Origin: Antribacter soli
GTDB taxonomy: Bacteria; Actinomycetota; Actinomycetes; Actinomycetales; Cellulomonadaceae
Reading direction: 5' to 3'
Length of the DNA stretch: 64,000 nt
NCBI RefSeq assembly: GCF_021568775.1
Contig: NZ_JAKGSG010000025.1
Coordinates: 62,001-126,000 of the forward strand
Shown: positions 6,903-15,283 of the stretch, piece by piece
Layout: each line of letters opens with the position of its first letter
How positions within the stretch are numbered: position 1 is the stretch's first letter
Program-made: the position numbers and the translations under genes
The notes under the pieces: model-generated
Database searches by the model: none
The model's input: the letters and a program-made list of their open reading frames with translations, nothing else
What the model was told of the DNA's origin: nothing

Positions 6903-7365
6903 ATGACGGACGAGGCCGCGCCCGACGGCGGACTCGTCGACGTCCTGCCCGCGAACCAGGTCTCGTGGCAGGACCTGCAGGCCGTGCTGGGCGTGCGCGG
7001 CGAGGCCAGCCGCTGCCAGTGCCAGTGGTTCCGCACCACGGCCGCCGAGTGGCGCGGGCTCACGCCGCGGGAGCGCGCACTGCGCCTGCACGAGCAGACG
7101 GCGTGCGACGACCCGGACGCGCCCACGACCAGCGGGCTCGTCGCCTACGTCGACGGCGAGCCGGCCGGCTGGTGCGCTGTCGAGCCCCGGACCGCCTACC
7201 CCCGCCTGCGGACCAGCGGAGGGCTACCCGCTGACGCTCCGGCCCGGCGAGGTCGCGTCGTGGGGCGAGCTGTACGTGGGCAGCCCGAGCGTCTTCGCCG
7301 GTGCGGGGTTCACCGAGGTGAGCCGCCCGACGGACCGGCGGGTCGTGATGCGGCGGGAGCTGTAG
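6903..7365 (+). pseudogene. Broken GNAT acetyltransferase (internal deletion and frameshift)
   Basis: The first third reads as the N-terminus of an actinobacterial GNAT protein (VSWQDLQAVLG, then CQCQWF and VAYVDGEPAGWCAVEPRTAY). At about 7213 the frame breaks, and from 7219 to the TAG at 7363-7365 a different frame gives a typical C-terminus of the same family (EGYPLTLRPGEVASWGELYVG, FAGAGFTEVSRPT, VVMRREL). The central acetyl-CoA-binding region (RxxGxG/A) is absent. The simplest reading is an internal deletion that also shifted the frame, leaving a non-functional gene. Confidence 0.8.
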
Positions 7366-7390
7366 GAAGCGTCTGCGACGGCGCGCCCGG

Positions 7391-7446
7391 CGACCAGGAC
7401 ATGGGTTGCGGAATCGGGGGCCTTTCCGCAACCCATGTCCTGGTCG
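7391..7446. terminator. 23-bp perfect inverted repeat
   Basis: Arms 7391-7413 and 7424-7446 are perfectly complementary over 23 bp with a 10-nt loop. It lies between the end of the broken GNAT gene and the stop of the large glycosidase, so it is probably a strong bidirectional terminator. The arm contains CCAGGACATGGGTTGCGG; it is not GC-only and the stem is unusually long. Confidence 0.7.
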
Positions 7447-7451
7447 GCCGG

Positions 7452-7516
7452 GATCAGTCGGCCGGGATCAGTGGGCCGGGATCAGTGGGTCCGGCGGATC
7501 AGTGGGTCCGGCGGAT
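7452..7516. repeat. Direct repeats of GATCAGT units
   Basis: GATCAGT or GATCAGC recurs five times with alternating spacers CGGCCGG, GGGCCGG, GGGTCCGGCG and GGGTCCGGCG, ending at the glycosidase stop codon (the last GATCAGC overlaps it). The repeats adjoin the 23-bp hairpin. Likely replication slippage; no function evident. Confidence 0.75.
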
Positions 7517-10500
7517 CAGCAGGCGACGCCCGCGTAGGAGTGCTCGGTCGTCGCACCCCCGGCGGTCACCTCGACGGTGCCGGCGGCGAGCGATGCGGAC
7601 CGGGCGGGGAAGACCTGCTCCCAGCGCCGGCCGGCAGCCACGTCCTCGCCCGTCCGCGTGCCGAGCGGGCTTGCGACGGTGACGTCGACCGGACCGTCCG
7701 ACACGTTCGTCACCCCGACGGTGAGGAACACGCGCGGCCCGAGGCACCCGGCGGTCGCCTCGACCTGCACCGGGAGCGGGATGCTCAGCGGCGAGACGGT
7801 GATCCGGTCGACGACCGGCGCCTCGTCGGCGCGCAGGAGGATGCCGGGCCACGTGTCGGAGGCGTAGGTGACCCCGTCGAAGTTCGGCAGCTCCTGCGAT
7901 CGCAGCGACACGGTGTTCTCCCCCGCATCGAGCTCGAGCACGACGGTCCGCTCCCAGAAGTTGTTCGCGTGGAACGTCGGCGGGAACATCTCGCGCTGCG
8001 GCTCGCCGCCGTTCACGGAGATGTCCGCGTGCCGCCCGAGCGGGTTGGGGTTGTAGTGGGTGCCCGGGACCTGCTCGGGGTTGGAGAACCGGAACGTCAC
8101 CGCGTGCGGGCCGGCGGTGCCCGCCTGGACCGTGAACGTGAGGGCGCTGTCGTTGCCCGGCTCGCCGCCGATGCCGCTGACGGCCTTGCCGCCCTCGGCG
8201 AGCGAGTACGGGGTGACCGTCGCGCTCCCCGCGAGCGCCGCGTCCTCGGCCTGGTGCTCGGTCGTGTCCAGCACGCCGGCGCCCGGGGACACCGTGAGCC
8301 GGTCGAGCAGCACGCCGCCCGCGCCGCCCTCGACAGTGACCTTGTTGACGCCACCGGAGAGGTGGACGGCGACGGCGGGTGCCTCGGCGAGGTCGAGCAC
8401 GTCGCGGCCGTTCACCGTGACGGTCGCGGCGCCGCGCACGGCCCCCCGGCGGACGGTGTCCAGCGACAGCGTGGCCTCGGCGTCCTCGGCCGCGTAGACC
8501 CAGAAGGTCGCCTCGTCGCCCGCGGCGAGCTCGACCGCGCCCGAGCCGCTGATCTCGGCGGCCTCGGCGCCGTCGGGCACCCTGTAGAGCGGGCTTCCGC
8601 CGTCGAGCGCGGCCAGCTCGGCCTCGTACACCGTGTCGGCCGCGGCGGGGTCTGCCAGCGACAGGGTGATGCGGTCGACGATCGTGTCGCCGCGCGTCGC
8701 GCCCGTGCCGTCGAGGCTGCGCGCCGCGAGCGAGAGGGTGTGGGTGCCGGCGCTCAGCTCCACGGTCGTGTCGGCGTGGTCCCAGACCACCCACTTGTAC
8801 CCGAGCGGGAGGAACAGCTCCTGCTCCTGGCCGCCGTCGACCCGGACGAACACGTTCGTGGGGCCCTGCTCGGCGACGAGGCCGAAGGTGTTGAGGCTGC
8901 TCGCGAACACGCCCAGGTCGTACGTCCCGTCCGCGGGCACGGTCACCTGGAAGTCGAGCACGCCGTTCGAACCCGTGCGCAGGCCGCCCACGTCGTAGCC
9001 GCCCGACGTGTAGAACTTGCTCACGTCCCTCGGCGAGCCCTCGGGCCCGTTGCGGCTGTACCCGGAGCCCGTGTACGTCGCGTCCTCGGCCTCGTAGCCG
9101 GCCTCCCACGTGGTGGGCGTCACCGACGTCGAGGTGCCCTCGCCGGCGGGGGTGACCACCAGCTCGTATGCCGACGACTCGTCGAGCAGCGGCAGGTCCG
9201 TGCCGTCGAGGTCGACGGTCACGGTGCCGTCCGTCACCGGCAGCGTGAGCTCGGCGACGTGCCGCGGCTGTGCCGAGTCACCGAGCTGGCCGGTCCACGG
9301 GATCTCCCGGACCCACACGCGCACGTCGTCGCCGAAGACGTCCTGGGGCACGTTCACCAGGTCGACCGGCGCCGCGCCGTCGGCCCCGCCGAGGAGCACC
9401 CGCGAGACGGCGCGCTCCTCGTCGAGGGTGGCCACGCCCTGGAGCGTGTAGTTCTGCCCGGGGTAGGGCGGGGTGACCCCGACGGTGTGCCCGGTCATGG
9501 ACCCGTACGCGTTGTAGAGCCACCACTGGCCGTTGCCACGGTTCGACTGGACCGCCGAGTCGGACAGGTTCCCGTTGATGTTCCAGAACGCGATCATCGC
9601 GTCGACCTTGGAGTCCTCGATCGCGGACATCCACTGGATCATCTGGCCGGGGACCGACGTGTGGTAGTTGAACGCGTACTCGTTGACGTTGATCGGCAGG
9701 TGCGTGCCCTCGAGCTCGGTCCCGGCGAAGACCTCGTCCTCCCACTGGCGGAACCGCGCCACCGAGTCCCGGACCTGCTGGGGGTGGCTGAGCTCGTGCC
9801 AGGTGATCACGTCGGGCACCGTGCCGGCCACCACCGCGTGCTCCAGGAAGCCCTTGACCTGGCCGAACAGCACGCTCGTGCCCGGACCGCCGACGCGGAG
9901 CCCCGGGTCGGCGGCCTTGATCCGCCGGTAGGCCTCGTCCCAGGCCGCGAAGTAGTCGGCCGGGTCGTCGAGCCAGCTCGTGCGGTCGAGGCTCCACCCG
10001 CCCGTGCCGAACATGTTGCCCTCGGGCTCGTTGAACGGCTCGATCACGAGGTGGTCGCGGTGCGCCGGGTCGATCTGGGCGGCCATCGCGAGCTGCTCGT
10101 CGAGCACGCAGAAGTAGTCGGCGAGCTTCTCCTCCGGGGTGTCGCCCGGCCACTGGTAGGGGAAGCCGCGGTACCAGTCCGTCACCCGCAGATAGACGTC
10201 GCCGCCGGTGGTGTCCGCGAGCGGGCCGAGGACCTCGAACGCGTCCGACCCGGGGTGCTGGGCACCGTCCTGCGCCTTCGTGGCGACGGTGCGGACGTTC
10301 ATGCCCTCGATGAGGTTGTCGGTGGGCATCCCGTCGGCGTAGAGCCCGTAGAGCAGGCCGGAGGCACCGCCGAGGAACTCACCGGTGTCGTTGCCCAGGT
10401 CGACGCGCAGCTCGCCGCGCGTCACGGTGACCGTGGCCGTCACGGGTGCCCCGGCAGCCTGGCCGACGACGGTGAACGCGCCGGAGCTCCCGTACTGCGC

Positions 10501-11415
10501 GGGGTCCACGGCCTGCCACGTCACCGCGACGTCGCGGTCGTAGCCGTCGGAGAACGAGGCGCGGACGGCGGACGGCAGCTCGGGCGCGACGCCGACCGTC
10601 GTGCGGACCTCGAAGGCGTCGTCGGCCAGGCCGGTCAGTGTCGGGACCGCGTCCCCTGCCAGCTCGGCGACCTGCGTCGCCGTGAGGGCCGCGCGGTAGA
10701 TCCGGAAGTCGTCGACCGCGCCGTCGAAGAGCGGGTCGGGGTAGAAGGACCTGCCGATGTACCCGGCCGATGTCGCCGACGCGGCCAGCAGCGCGCCGGC
10801 CGAGACGGTCGTGGGCGCCGAGCCGACGGCGACGCCGTCGAGGTAGGTCGTGACGCGGTCCGCCGCCGTGTCGAGGGTGACCGTGAGCGTGACCCAGTCG
10901 CCCCCGGCGAGCGGCCCGTACCCGGTGACCTTCGCCTCGCCACCGGCGAACGTGGTCGTCACGGCCGTGCGCAGCCGGCCGTCGCTGTTCGACGGCGTGG
11001 AGAACAGGTAGCGCTCGGTGCTCGTGCCGAGGGCGTAGGCCCACTGCCACGGCCCGCCGGCGCCGTCCCAGCGCAGGCGGGTCGACACCGTCAGGTCCGT
11101 GGCGCCCGCGAGCGCGCCGCGCGGGATCGTCACGTAGCCGCCGCCGGCGCCGCCGAGCAGGTCGAGCGCCTGGCTCCCGCCGGCGTCGGCCGTCGACGTG
11201 CTGCCGGCGACCGTCCCGTCCAGCCCGTTGCCGGAGCTGTCGGGCACCGTGGTGCCGGCGATGTCGTCCATCGTGTAGTGCAGGTCCGGTTCCGGCGTCG
11301 CGGCAGCCGCGGGGAGCGCGAGCGCTCCCCCGAGCGTGCCGGCGAACAGCGCCGTGGCCGCGGACAGCGCGACCGCCGTCCGTCGCGGCGTGCGCCGCGC
11401 GGGTGTCCTCATCAT
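7516..11415 (-). CDS. Large secreted clan GH-A glycosidase with LamG, Ig-like and CBM-like domains
   Basis: A 1299-residue exoenzyme. Order: signal peptide (about 1-39), LamG/concanavalin-like domain (45-255, LHYTMDD to DDFRIYRAAL), Ig-like domain (260-333), catalytic TIM barrel (340-650), then its beta domain, several carbohydrate-binding-like beta-sandwiches (YEAEDA, YEAELA, HQAEDA starts) and a C-terminal module. The barrel shows the clan GH-A acid/base motif FNEPEGN (Glu463) and the nucleophile strand INVNEY (Glu579), plus PDVITWHEL before the nucleophile. The smaller paralogue at 17859 shares these. I cannot place it in a numbered GH family; GH39-like is a guess. Context (GH127, sugar importer, LacI) points to an arabinoside or arabinan substrate cut outside the cell. 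Last gene of the operon. Confidence 0.8.
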   Translation of the reverse strand: MMRTPARRTPRRTAVALSAATALFAGTLGGALALPAAAATPEPDLHYTMDDIAGTTVPDSSGNGLDGTVAGSTSTADAGGSQALDLLGGAGGGYVTIPRGALAGATDLTVSTRLRWDGAGGPWQWAYALGTSTERYLFSTPSNSDGRLRTAVTTTFAGGEAKVTGYGPLAGGDWVTLTVTLDTAADRVTTYLDGVAVGSAPTTVSAGALLAASATSAGYIGRSFYPDPLFDGAVDDFRIYRAALTATQVAELAGDAVPTLTGLADDAFEVRTTVGVAPELPSAVRASFSDGYDRDVAVTWQAVDPAQYGSSGAFTVVGQAAGAPVTATVTVTRGELRVDLGNDTGEFLGGASGLLYGLYADGMPTDNLIEGMNVRTVATKAQDGAQHPGSDAFEVLGPLADTTGGDVYLRVTDWYRGFPYQWPGDTPEEKLADYFCVLDEQLAMAAQIDPAHRDHLVIEPFNEPEGNMFGTGGWSLDRTSWLDDPADYFAAWDEAYRRIKAADPGLRVGGPGTSVLFGQVKGFLEHAVVAGTVPDVITWHELSHPQQVRDSVARFRQWEDEVFAGTELEGTHLPINVNEYAFNYHTSVPGQMIQWMSAIEDSKVDAMIAFWNINGNLSDSAVQSNRGNGQWWLYNAYGSMTGHTVGVTPPYPGQNYTLQGVATLDEERAVSRVLLGGADGAAPVDLVNVPQDVFGDDVRVWVREIPWTGQLGDSAQPRHVAELTLPVTDGTVTVDLDGTDLPLLDESSAYELVVTPAGEGTSTSVTPTTWEAGYEAEDATYTGSGYSRNGPEGSPRDVSKFYTSGGYDVGGLRTGSNGVLDFQVTVPADGTYDLGVFASSLNTFGLVAEQGPTNVFVRVDGGQEQELFLPLGYKWVVWDHADTTVELSAGTHTLSLAARSLDGTGATRGDTIVDRITLSLADPAAADTVYEAELAALDGGSPLYRVPDGAEAAEISGSGAVELAAGDEATFWVYAAEDAEATLSLDTVRRGAVRGAATVTVNGRDVLDLAEAPAVAVHLSGGVNKVTVEGGAGGVLLDRLTVSPGAGVLDTTEHQAEDAALAGSATVTPYSLAEGGKAVSGIGGEPGNDSALTFTVQAGTAGPHAVTFRFSNPEQVPGTHYNPNPLGRHADISVNGGEPQREMFPPTFHANNFWERTVVLELDAGENTVSLRSQELPNFDGVTYASDTWPGILLRADEAPVVDRITVSPLSIPLPVQVEATAGCLGPRVFLTVGVTNVSDGPVDVTVASPLGTRTGEDVAAGRRWEQVFPARSASLAAGTVEVTAGGATTEHSYAGVAC

Positions 11416-11487
11416 CGAGTCCCTTCATCGGTGTACTACGGGTGGGTGCTGCGGTGGGTGCTGCGATCAGGATCGGAGCAGGGTGCG

Positions 11488-13509
11488 CTACGCGGTCGGG
11501 ACGAAGACGCGCATGGTCGAGGCCCCGCGCTCGGCCCACCGGTGGTACGGCACGAACCTCGCCTCGAGCTCGGCCCGGGCTGCCGGCGGTGCGGGGTCCG
11601 GCCCGAACGGCGGCCGCCCTGGGCGGTGGTCCGGCGGGCCGACGACGAACGCCCGCGCCACCGCGCCGTCGTCCGCCGGGCGTGGCGGCGTGGCCGGGTC
11701 GATCCTGACGTCCTCCATCGCGAAGCCGTCCGGCAGGTCGCCGGACTCCAGGCACAGCACGAGCGGCCCCCGCTCGACCGCCACGGAGCCGCGCACCGCG
11801 TCCACGCGCGGGTCCGGCCAGGTGAACCGCGGCGCCGTCGGGAGCACGAGCGTCACGACGTCGCCCGGCACCAGGACGCGCCGCACCTCGGCCCAGCCCG
11901 GAGCGACGGGCGCCGGCGGGCTGCCGGGCACCGCGCCCGGCGCTGCGCCGGCGACCGTGGCGACGGCGACCGTGGCGACGGCGACCGTGGCGCCGTCGGC
12001 CCAGTGCGGGACGCGCAGTCGCAGCGTGACCGGCCGGTCGGGGGCAGCGGTGACCTCCACCCGGACCGTCCCGTCCAGCGGGTACTGCGTGCGCACCCGG
12101 AGCCCCACCTCGCCGCCCGCGTCCAGCGTGAGGGACAGGTCGGCGGCGGCGTACTGCAGCAGGGTCACGGTGTCGCCGTCGACGGACGCGGCGTAGGTGT
12201 GCCAGGACGCGAGGGTGCGCGCGACGTTCGTCGGGCAGCACGAGACGTCGAACCACGGCGCGCGGACGCCGCCCTCGGCGCGGGGGTTGACGGCGTCGGG
12301 CAGGACGTCCGCCCCCGCGACGCGCTGCTGCAGCGGGTTGGCGTAGAAGAACGCCCGCCCGTCCGTGCGCGGCGACGTCGCGACCACGTTGTGCAAGGTC
12401 CGCTCCATGAGGTCGGCGTAGCGGACCTCGCCCGTCGCGAGGAACAGCCGCCACGAGACCATGACCGACGCGACGCCCGCGCAGGTCTCGCAGTAGGCGC
12501 GGTCCGGCGGGAGCTCCCAGTCGTCGCCGAAGCCCTCGTCCTGGTGCCGCGAGCCCATGCCACCGGTGAGGTACGTGCGCCGCTCGACGGACCGCGTCCA
12601 CTGCCGCTCGACGGCGGCCAGCAGGTCGTCGTCGAGCGTGTCGACGGCCACGTCGGCCGCGCCGGCCGCGAGATAGAGCGCGCGCACCGCGTGCCCGCGC
12701 CACGCGTCCGCCTCGCGCACCGGCACGTCGTCCTGGAAGTAGGCCGGGCCGAGCAGCGCGATCGGCCTGAGCGTCCCGCGCCCGCGCCGCTCCACGAACA
12801 GGCGCGCCTGCTCCGTGTACCGCGGCTCGCCGAGCGCCCGGCCCAGCTCCGCCAGGCCCAGCTCGATCTCCGGGTGGCCGCACAGCTCCTCGCGCGCGCC
12901 CTCGCCGAACTCGCGGCAGACGTGGTCCGCCGCGCGGCGGGCCACCGCCACGAGGCGGTCCTCCCCCACGGTCCGCAGGCGCGCGACCGCCGCCTGCAGC
13001 AGGTGCCCGGTGCAGTACAGCTCGTGCCCGCTGGACAGGTCGGTGTACCGGCCGGGCTGCCCGGCGTGGCCGAAGCACGTGTTGAGGTACCCGTCCGGAT
13101 CCTGCGCCGCCGCGACGCGCTCGGTCAGCGCCTCGAGGAGCTCGTTCGCACCGGGGTCCCCCGTCCGGCCGTGCTCCCACGCCAGCGCCTCGAGCAGCTT
13201 GTAGACCTCCGAGTCGGAGAACTGCCAGCCCGGCCGCTCCCCGCCCGTGGTGCCCGCCGCGACCCGGTCGAAGTTGGCGACCCAGCCGAGCCGTTCCATC
13301 CAGTCGAGGCAGTGCCGGAGCGTCGCCCGGCCGTTCGTCTCCTGGAGCCGGCCCCAGAACCCGCCGTCGAGCCGGACCTCGCCGATGCCCGCCCCCCGGT
13401 GCGTCCCGGGCGGGACGACGGGCCGGGCGGCAGCCGGCCCGGCAACGGGCACCGCGGCGGAGCCCGCCGACGAGCCCGAACCCGGGCGGGCGATGGTGTG
13501 GTCGGTCAC
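11488..13509 (-). CDS. Beta-L-arabinofuranosidase, GH127
   Basis: A 673-residue cytoplasmic glycosidase of the DUF1680/HypBA1 family, which releases L-arabinofuranose from beta-1,2-linked arabinobiose and related ends with a zinc-bound cysteine nucleophile. Seen: the GFWG start, the (alpha/alpha)6 barrel motif QDPDGYLNT, GEL-type HELYCTGHL, and the zinc site: Glu325 in HQDEGFGDDWE, AYCETCAG (Glu341, Cys343) and SCCPTN (Cys424, Cys425). Starts with GTG behind GAAGGACTGA, 3 nt after the permease stop. A 15-bp tandem repeat at 11951-11992 inserts a Val/Ala/Thr tract in the beta-sandwich domain. No signal peptide, so it acts on imported oligosaccharides. Confidence 0.9.
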   Translation of the reverse strand: MTDHTIARPGSGSSAGSAAVPVAGPAAARPVVPPGTHRGAGIGEVRLDGGFWGRLQETNGRATLRHCLDWMERLGWVANFDRVAAGTTGGERPGWQFSDSEVYKLLEALAWEHGRTGDPGANELLEALTERVAAAQDPDGYLNTCFGHAGQPGRYTDLSSGHELYCTGHLLQAAVARLRTVGEDRLVAVARRAADHVCREFGEGAREELCGHPEIELGLAELGRALGEPRYTEQARLFVERRGRGTLRPIALLGPAYFQDDVPVREADAWRGHAVRALYLAAGAADVAVDTLDDDLLAAVERQWTRSVERRTYLTGGMGSRHQDEGFGDDWELPPDRAYCETCAGVASVMVSWRLFLATGEVRYADLMERTLHNVVATSPRTDGRAFFYANPLQQRVAGADVLPDAVNPRAEGGVRAPWFDVSCCPTNVARTLASWHTYAASVDGDTVTLLQYAAADLSLTLDAGGEVGLRVRTQYPLDGTVRVEVTAAPDRPVTLRLRVPHWADGATVAVATVAVATVAGAAPGAVPGSPPAPVAPGWAEVRRVLVPGDVVTLVLPTAPRFTWPDPRVDAVRGSVAVERGPLVLCLESGDLPDGFAMEDVRIDPATPPRPADDGAVARAFVVGPPDHRPGRPPFGPDPAPPAARAELEARFVPYHRWAERGASTMRVFVPTA
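11951..11992 (-). repeat. In-frame 15-bp tandem repeat inside GH127
   Basis: The unit GCGACCGTGGCGACG is repeated 2.8 times. It is in frame and encodes a five-residue Ala-Thr-Val-Ala-Val pattern, so copy-number change would alter protein length without breaking the frame. Confidence 0.85.
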
Positions 13510-13512
13510 GTG

Positions 13513-14343
13513 TCAGTCCTTCACGGCGCCGGCGGTCACGCCCGCGGCCACGTAGCGCTGGGCGACGACCAGGAGGATCGCCGCGGGGACGGAGGCCACG
13601 ACGGCGGTCGCCATGATCGAGTTCCACTGCGTCGTGTTGTTGCCGATGTACTTGTAGATCCCGAGCGTGATGGGGATCAGGTCGCCGTTGCGGTTGAGCG
13701 TCGACGCGAAGATGAAGTCGGACCAGGCCCAGAGGAACGCGAAGAGCGCCACGGTGAGCGTGGAGTTGCGGCTCACCGGCAGCACGATCGAGCGGAACGT
13801 GCGCCACGCCCCCGCGCCGTCGATCCGGGCGGCCTGGAGGAGCTCGCGCGGGATGCCCGACATGAACGCCGTGTAGAGCAGGACCCCGAACGGCACGGCG
13901 ATCGTCGAGTCGGCGACGATCAGGCCGCCCACGGTGTTGAGCAGGCCGAGCCGCACGTAGATCGCGTAGAAGCCCATGGCCATGACGACGGCGGGGATCA
14001 TCTGCGCCACGAGCAGCACGAAGTTGAGCGCCCGTCCGCCGCGCAGGTTCAGCAGCGCCAGCGCGTACCCCGCGGGGGCGGCGACGACGATCGTGAGCGC
14101 CACGCACCCCAGGCCGACGAGCAGGCTCGTGCCCAGGGACGGCAGCTGCTGTTCGAGCACCGCGGCGTAGCCCTCGAGCGTGGGGTTCCAGGGGAACCAG
14201 TGAGGCGGGTCGGCCCGCAGGTCGCTCGTCCGCGTCAGCGAGACGTTGGCCATCCAGTAGGCGGGGAAGAGCATCAGTGCCGTGAAGAACACGCCGAGGG
14301 CGGTCTTCCACCAGGTCTTTCGCAGTGGCCTACGGCCTGTCAT
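13513..14343 (-). CDS. Sugar ABC transporter permease, CUT1 (MalG/AraQ type)
   Basis: A 276-residue inner membrane permease with about six helices and the EAA loop ELLQAARIDGAGAWRTFRSIVLP that contacts the ATPase. It ends with the family-typical YVAAGVTAGAVKD. It overlaps the partner permease by 4 nt and is followed within 3 nt by GH127, so import and hydrolysis are co-expressed. No ATPase gene lies in the locus; as in many actinomycetes a shared MsiK/UgpC-type ATPase encoded elsewhere is probably used (inference). Confidence 0.92.
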   Translation of the reverse strand: MTGRRPLRKTWWKTALGVFFTALMLFPAYWMANVSLTRTSDLRADPPHWFPWNPTLEGYAAVLEQQLPSLGTSLLVGLGCVALTIVVAAPAGYALALLNLRGGRALNFVLLVAQMIPAVVMAMGFYAIYVRLGLLNTVGGLIVADSTIAVPFGVLLYTAFMSGIPRELLQAARIDGAGAWRTFRSIVLPVSRNSTLTVALFAFLWAWSDFIFASTLNRNGDLIPITLGIYKYIGNNTTQWNSIMATAVVASVPAAILLVVAQRYVAAGVTAGAVKD

Positions 14344-15283
14344 GACCCCTCCTGACGGTGCTGGAGCTGCAGGTGCAGGAACCCGAAGACCAGCGCGATG
14401 AGGATCAGCACGTTGCCCACGGCCGCCGCGGGCGAGAAATCAGGCTGTCCCGTGCCGAACGCCTCGCGGTAGGACCAGATGGCGAGCGTGGTGGTGGAGT
14501 TGCCCGGTCCGCCGGTCGTCATCACCCAGATGACGTCGACGACCTTGAGCGTGTAGATGAGCCCCAGCAGGAGCGTGATGGCCGAGACCGGGCGCAGGAG
14601 CGGGAACGTGATGCTCCAGAACTGCTTCCACGCGCCGGCGCCGTCGAGCGACGCCGCCTCGGCCAGCTCCCCCGGGATGTTCTGCAGCCCGGAGTACAGG
14701 ATCACGAGGTTGAACGGGATGCCGAGCCAGATGTTGGCGACGATCACCGACAGCAGCGCGGTGTCGGGCGACGTCAGCCAGTTGATCTGCGGCACGCCGA
14801 ACGCGCCCAGCACCGAGTTCACGATCCCGTTCTCGCTGCTGAGCATCCAGGCCCAGGTCGAGGCGGACACGATGAGCGGCAGCAGCCACGGGACCAGGAA
14901 CATCGCGCGCAGCACGCCCGAGAGGCGGAATCCCGAGCGGAAGAAGACCGCCAGCGCGAGCCCCGCGGCGTACTGGAACAGGATCGACACGAGCGTGAAC
15001 ACGGCGGTGTTCAGGAGCGCCGTGGGGAACGTCGTCGACCCGAAGACCTCGGCGTACTTGTCGAACCCCACGAACTCGGCGTTGCCCTGGACGAACGCGC
15101 GGATCGTGTAGTCGTGCACGCTGAGGTCGATGTTGCGCCACAGCGGGTAGGCGTAGAACAGGACGAGATAGACGAGCAGGGGGGCGGCGAAGCCGACGGC
15201 CGTCCACCCACCCGCGCTCGGTCCACGGCGCGCGCGCCGCGCACCCGCACGCCCGGACCGGTGAGGGCCGGAGTGCTGGTCAT
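14340..15283 (-). CDS. Sugar ABC transporter permease, CUT1 (MalF/AraP type), apparent frameshift near start
   Basis: The body is a normal CUT1 permease: first helix GFAAPLLVYLVLFYAYPLW, EAA loop ELAEAASLDGAGAWKQFWSITFP, and a C-terminus overlapping the next gene by 4 nt. The natural start is the ATG at 15283, overlapping the binding-protein stop (TGATG), and it reads about 18 plausible residues (MTSTPALTGPG). That frame differs from the permease frame. The break lies at a (GC)5 run, 15228-15237; removing one GC unit joins the frames as RVRGARRGPSAGGW. No other ATG, GTG or TTG lies in the permease frame between 15283 and the first helix. Either a sequencing error, a null mutation, or slippage at the dinucleotide run. 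Confidence 0.85.

Noticed and set aside
7452-7516. Direct repeats as a possible CRISPR array
   Set aside because: Units are 14-17 bp in total with 7-10 bp spacers, all alike; no cas genes nearby.
7435-14355. A continuous plus-strand reading frame of about 2300 codons across the arabinoside locus
   Set aside because: It is the complement of four well-supported minus-strand genes; its product is a featureless His/Arg/Gly/Val-rich chain, as expected from high-GC antisense codon pairing.
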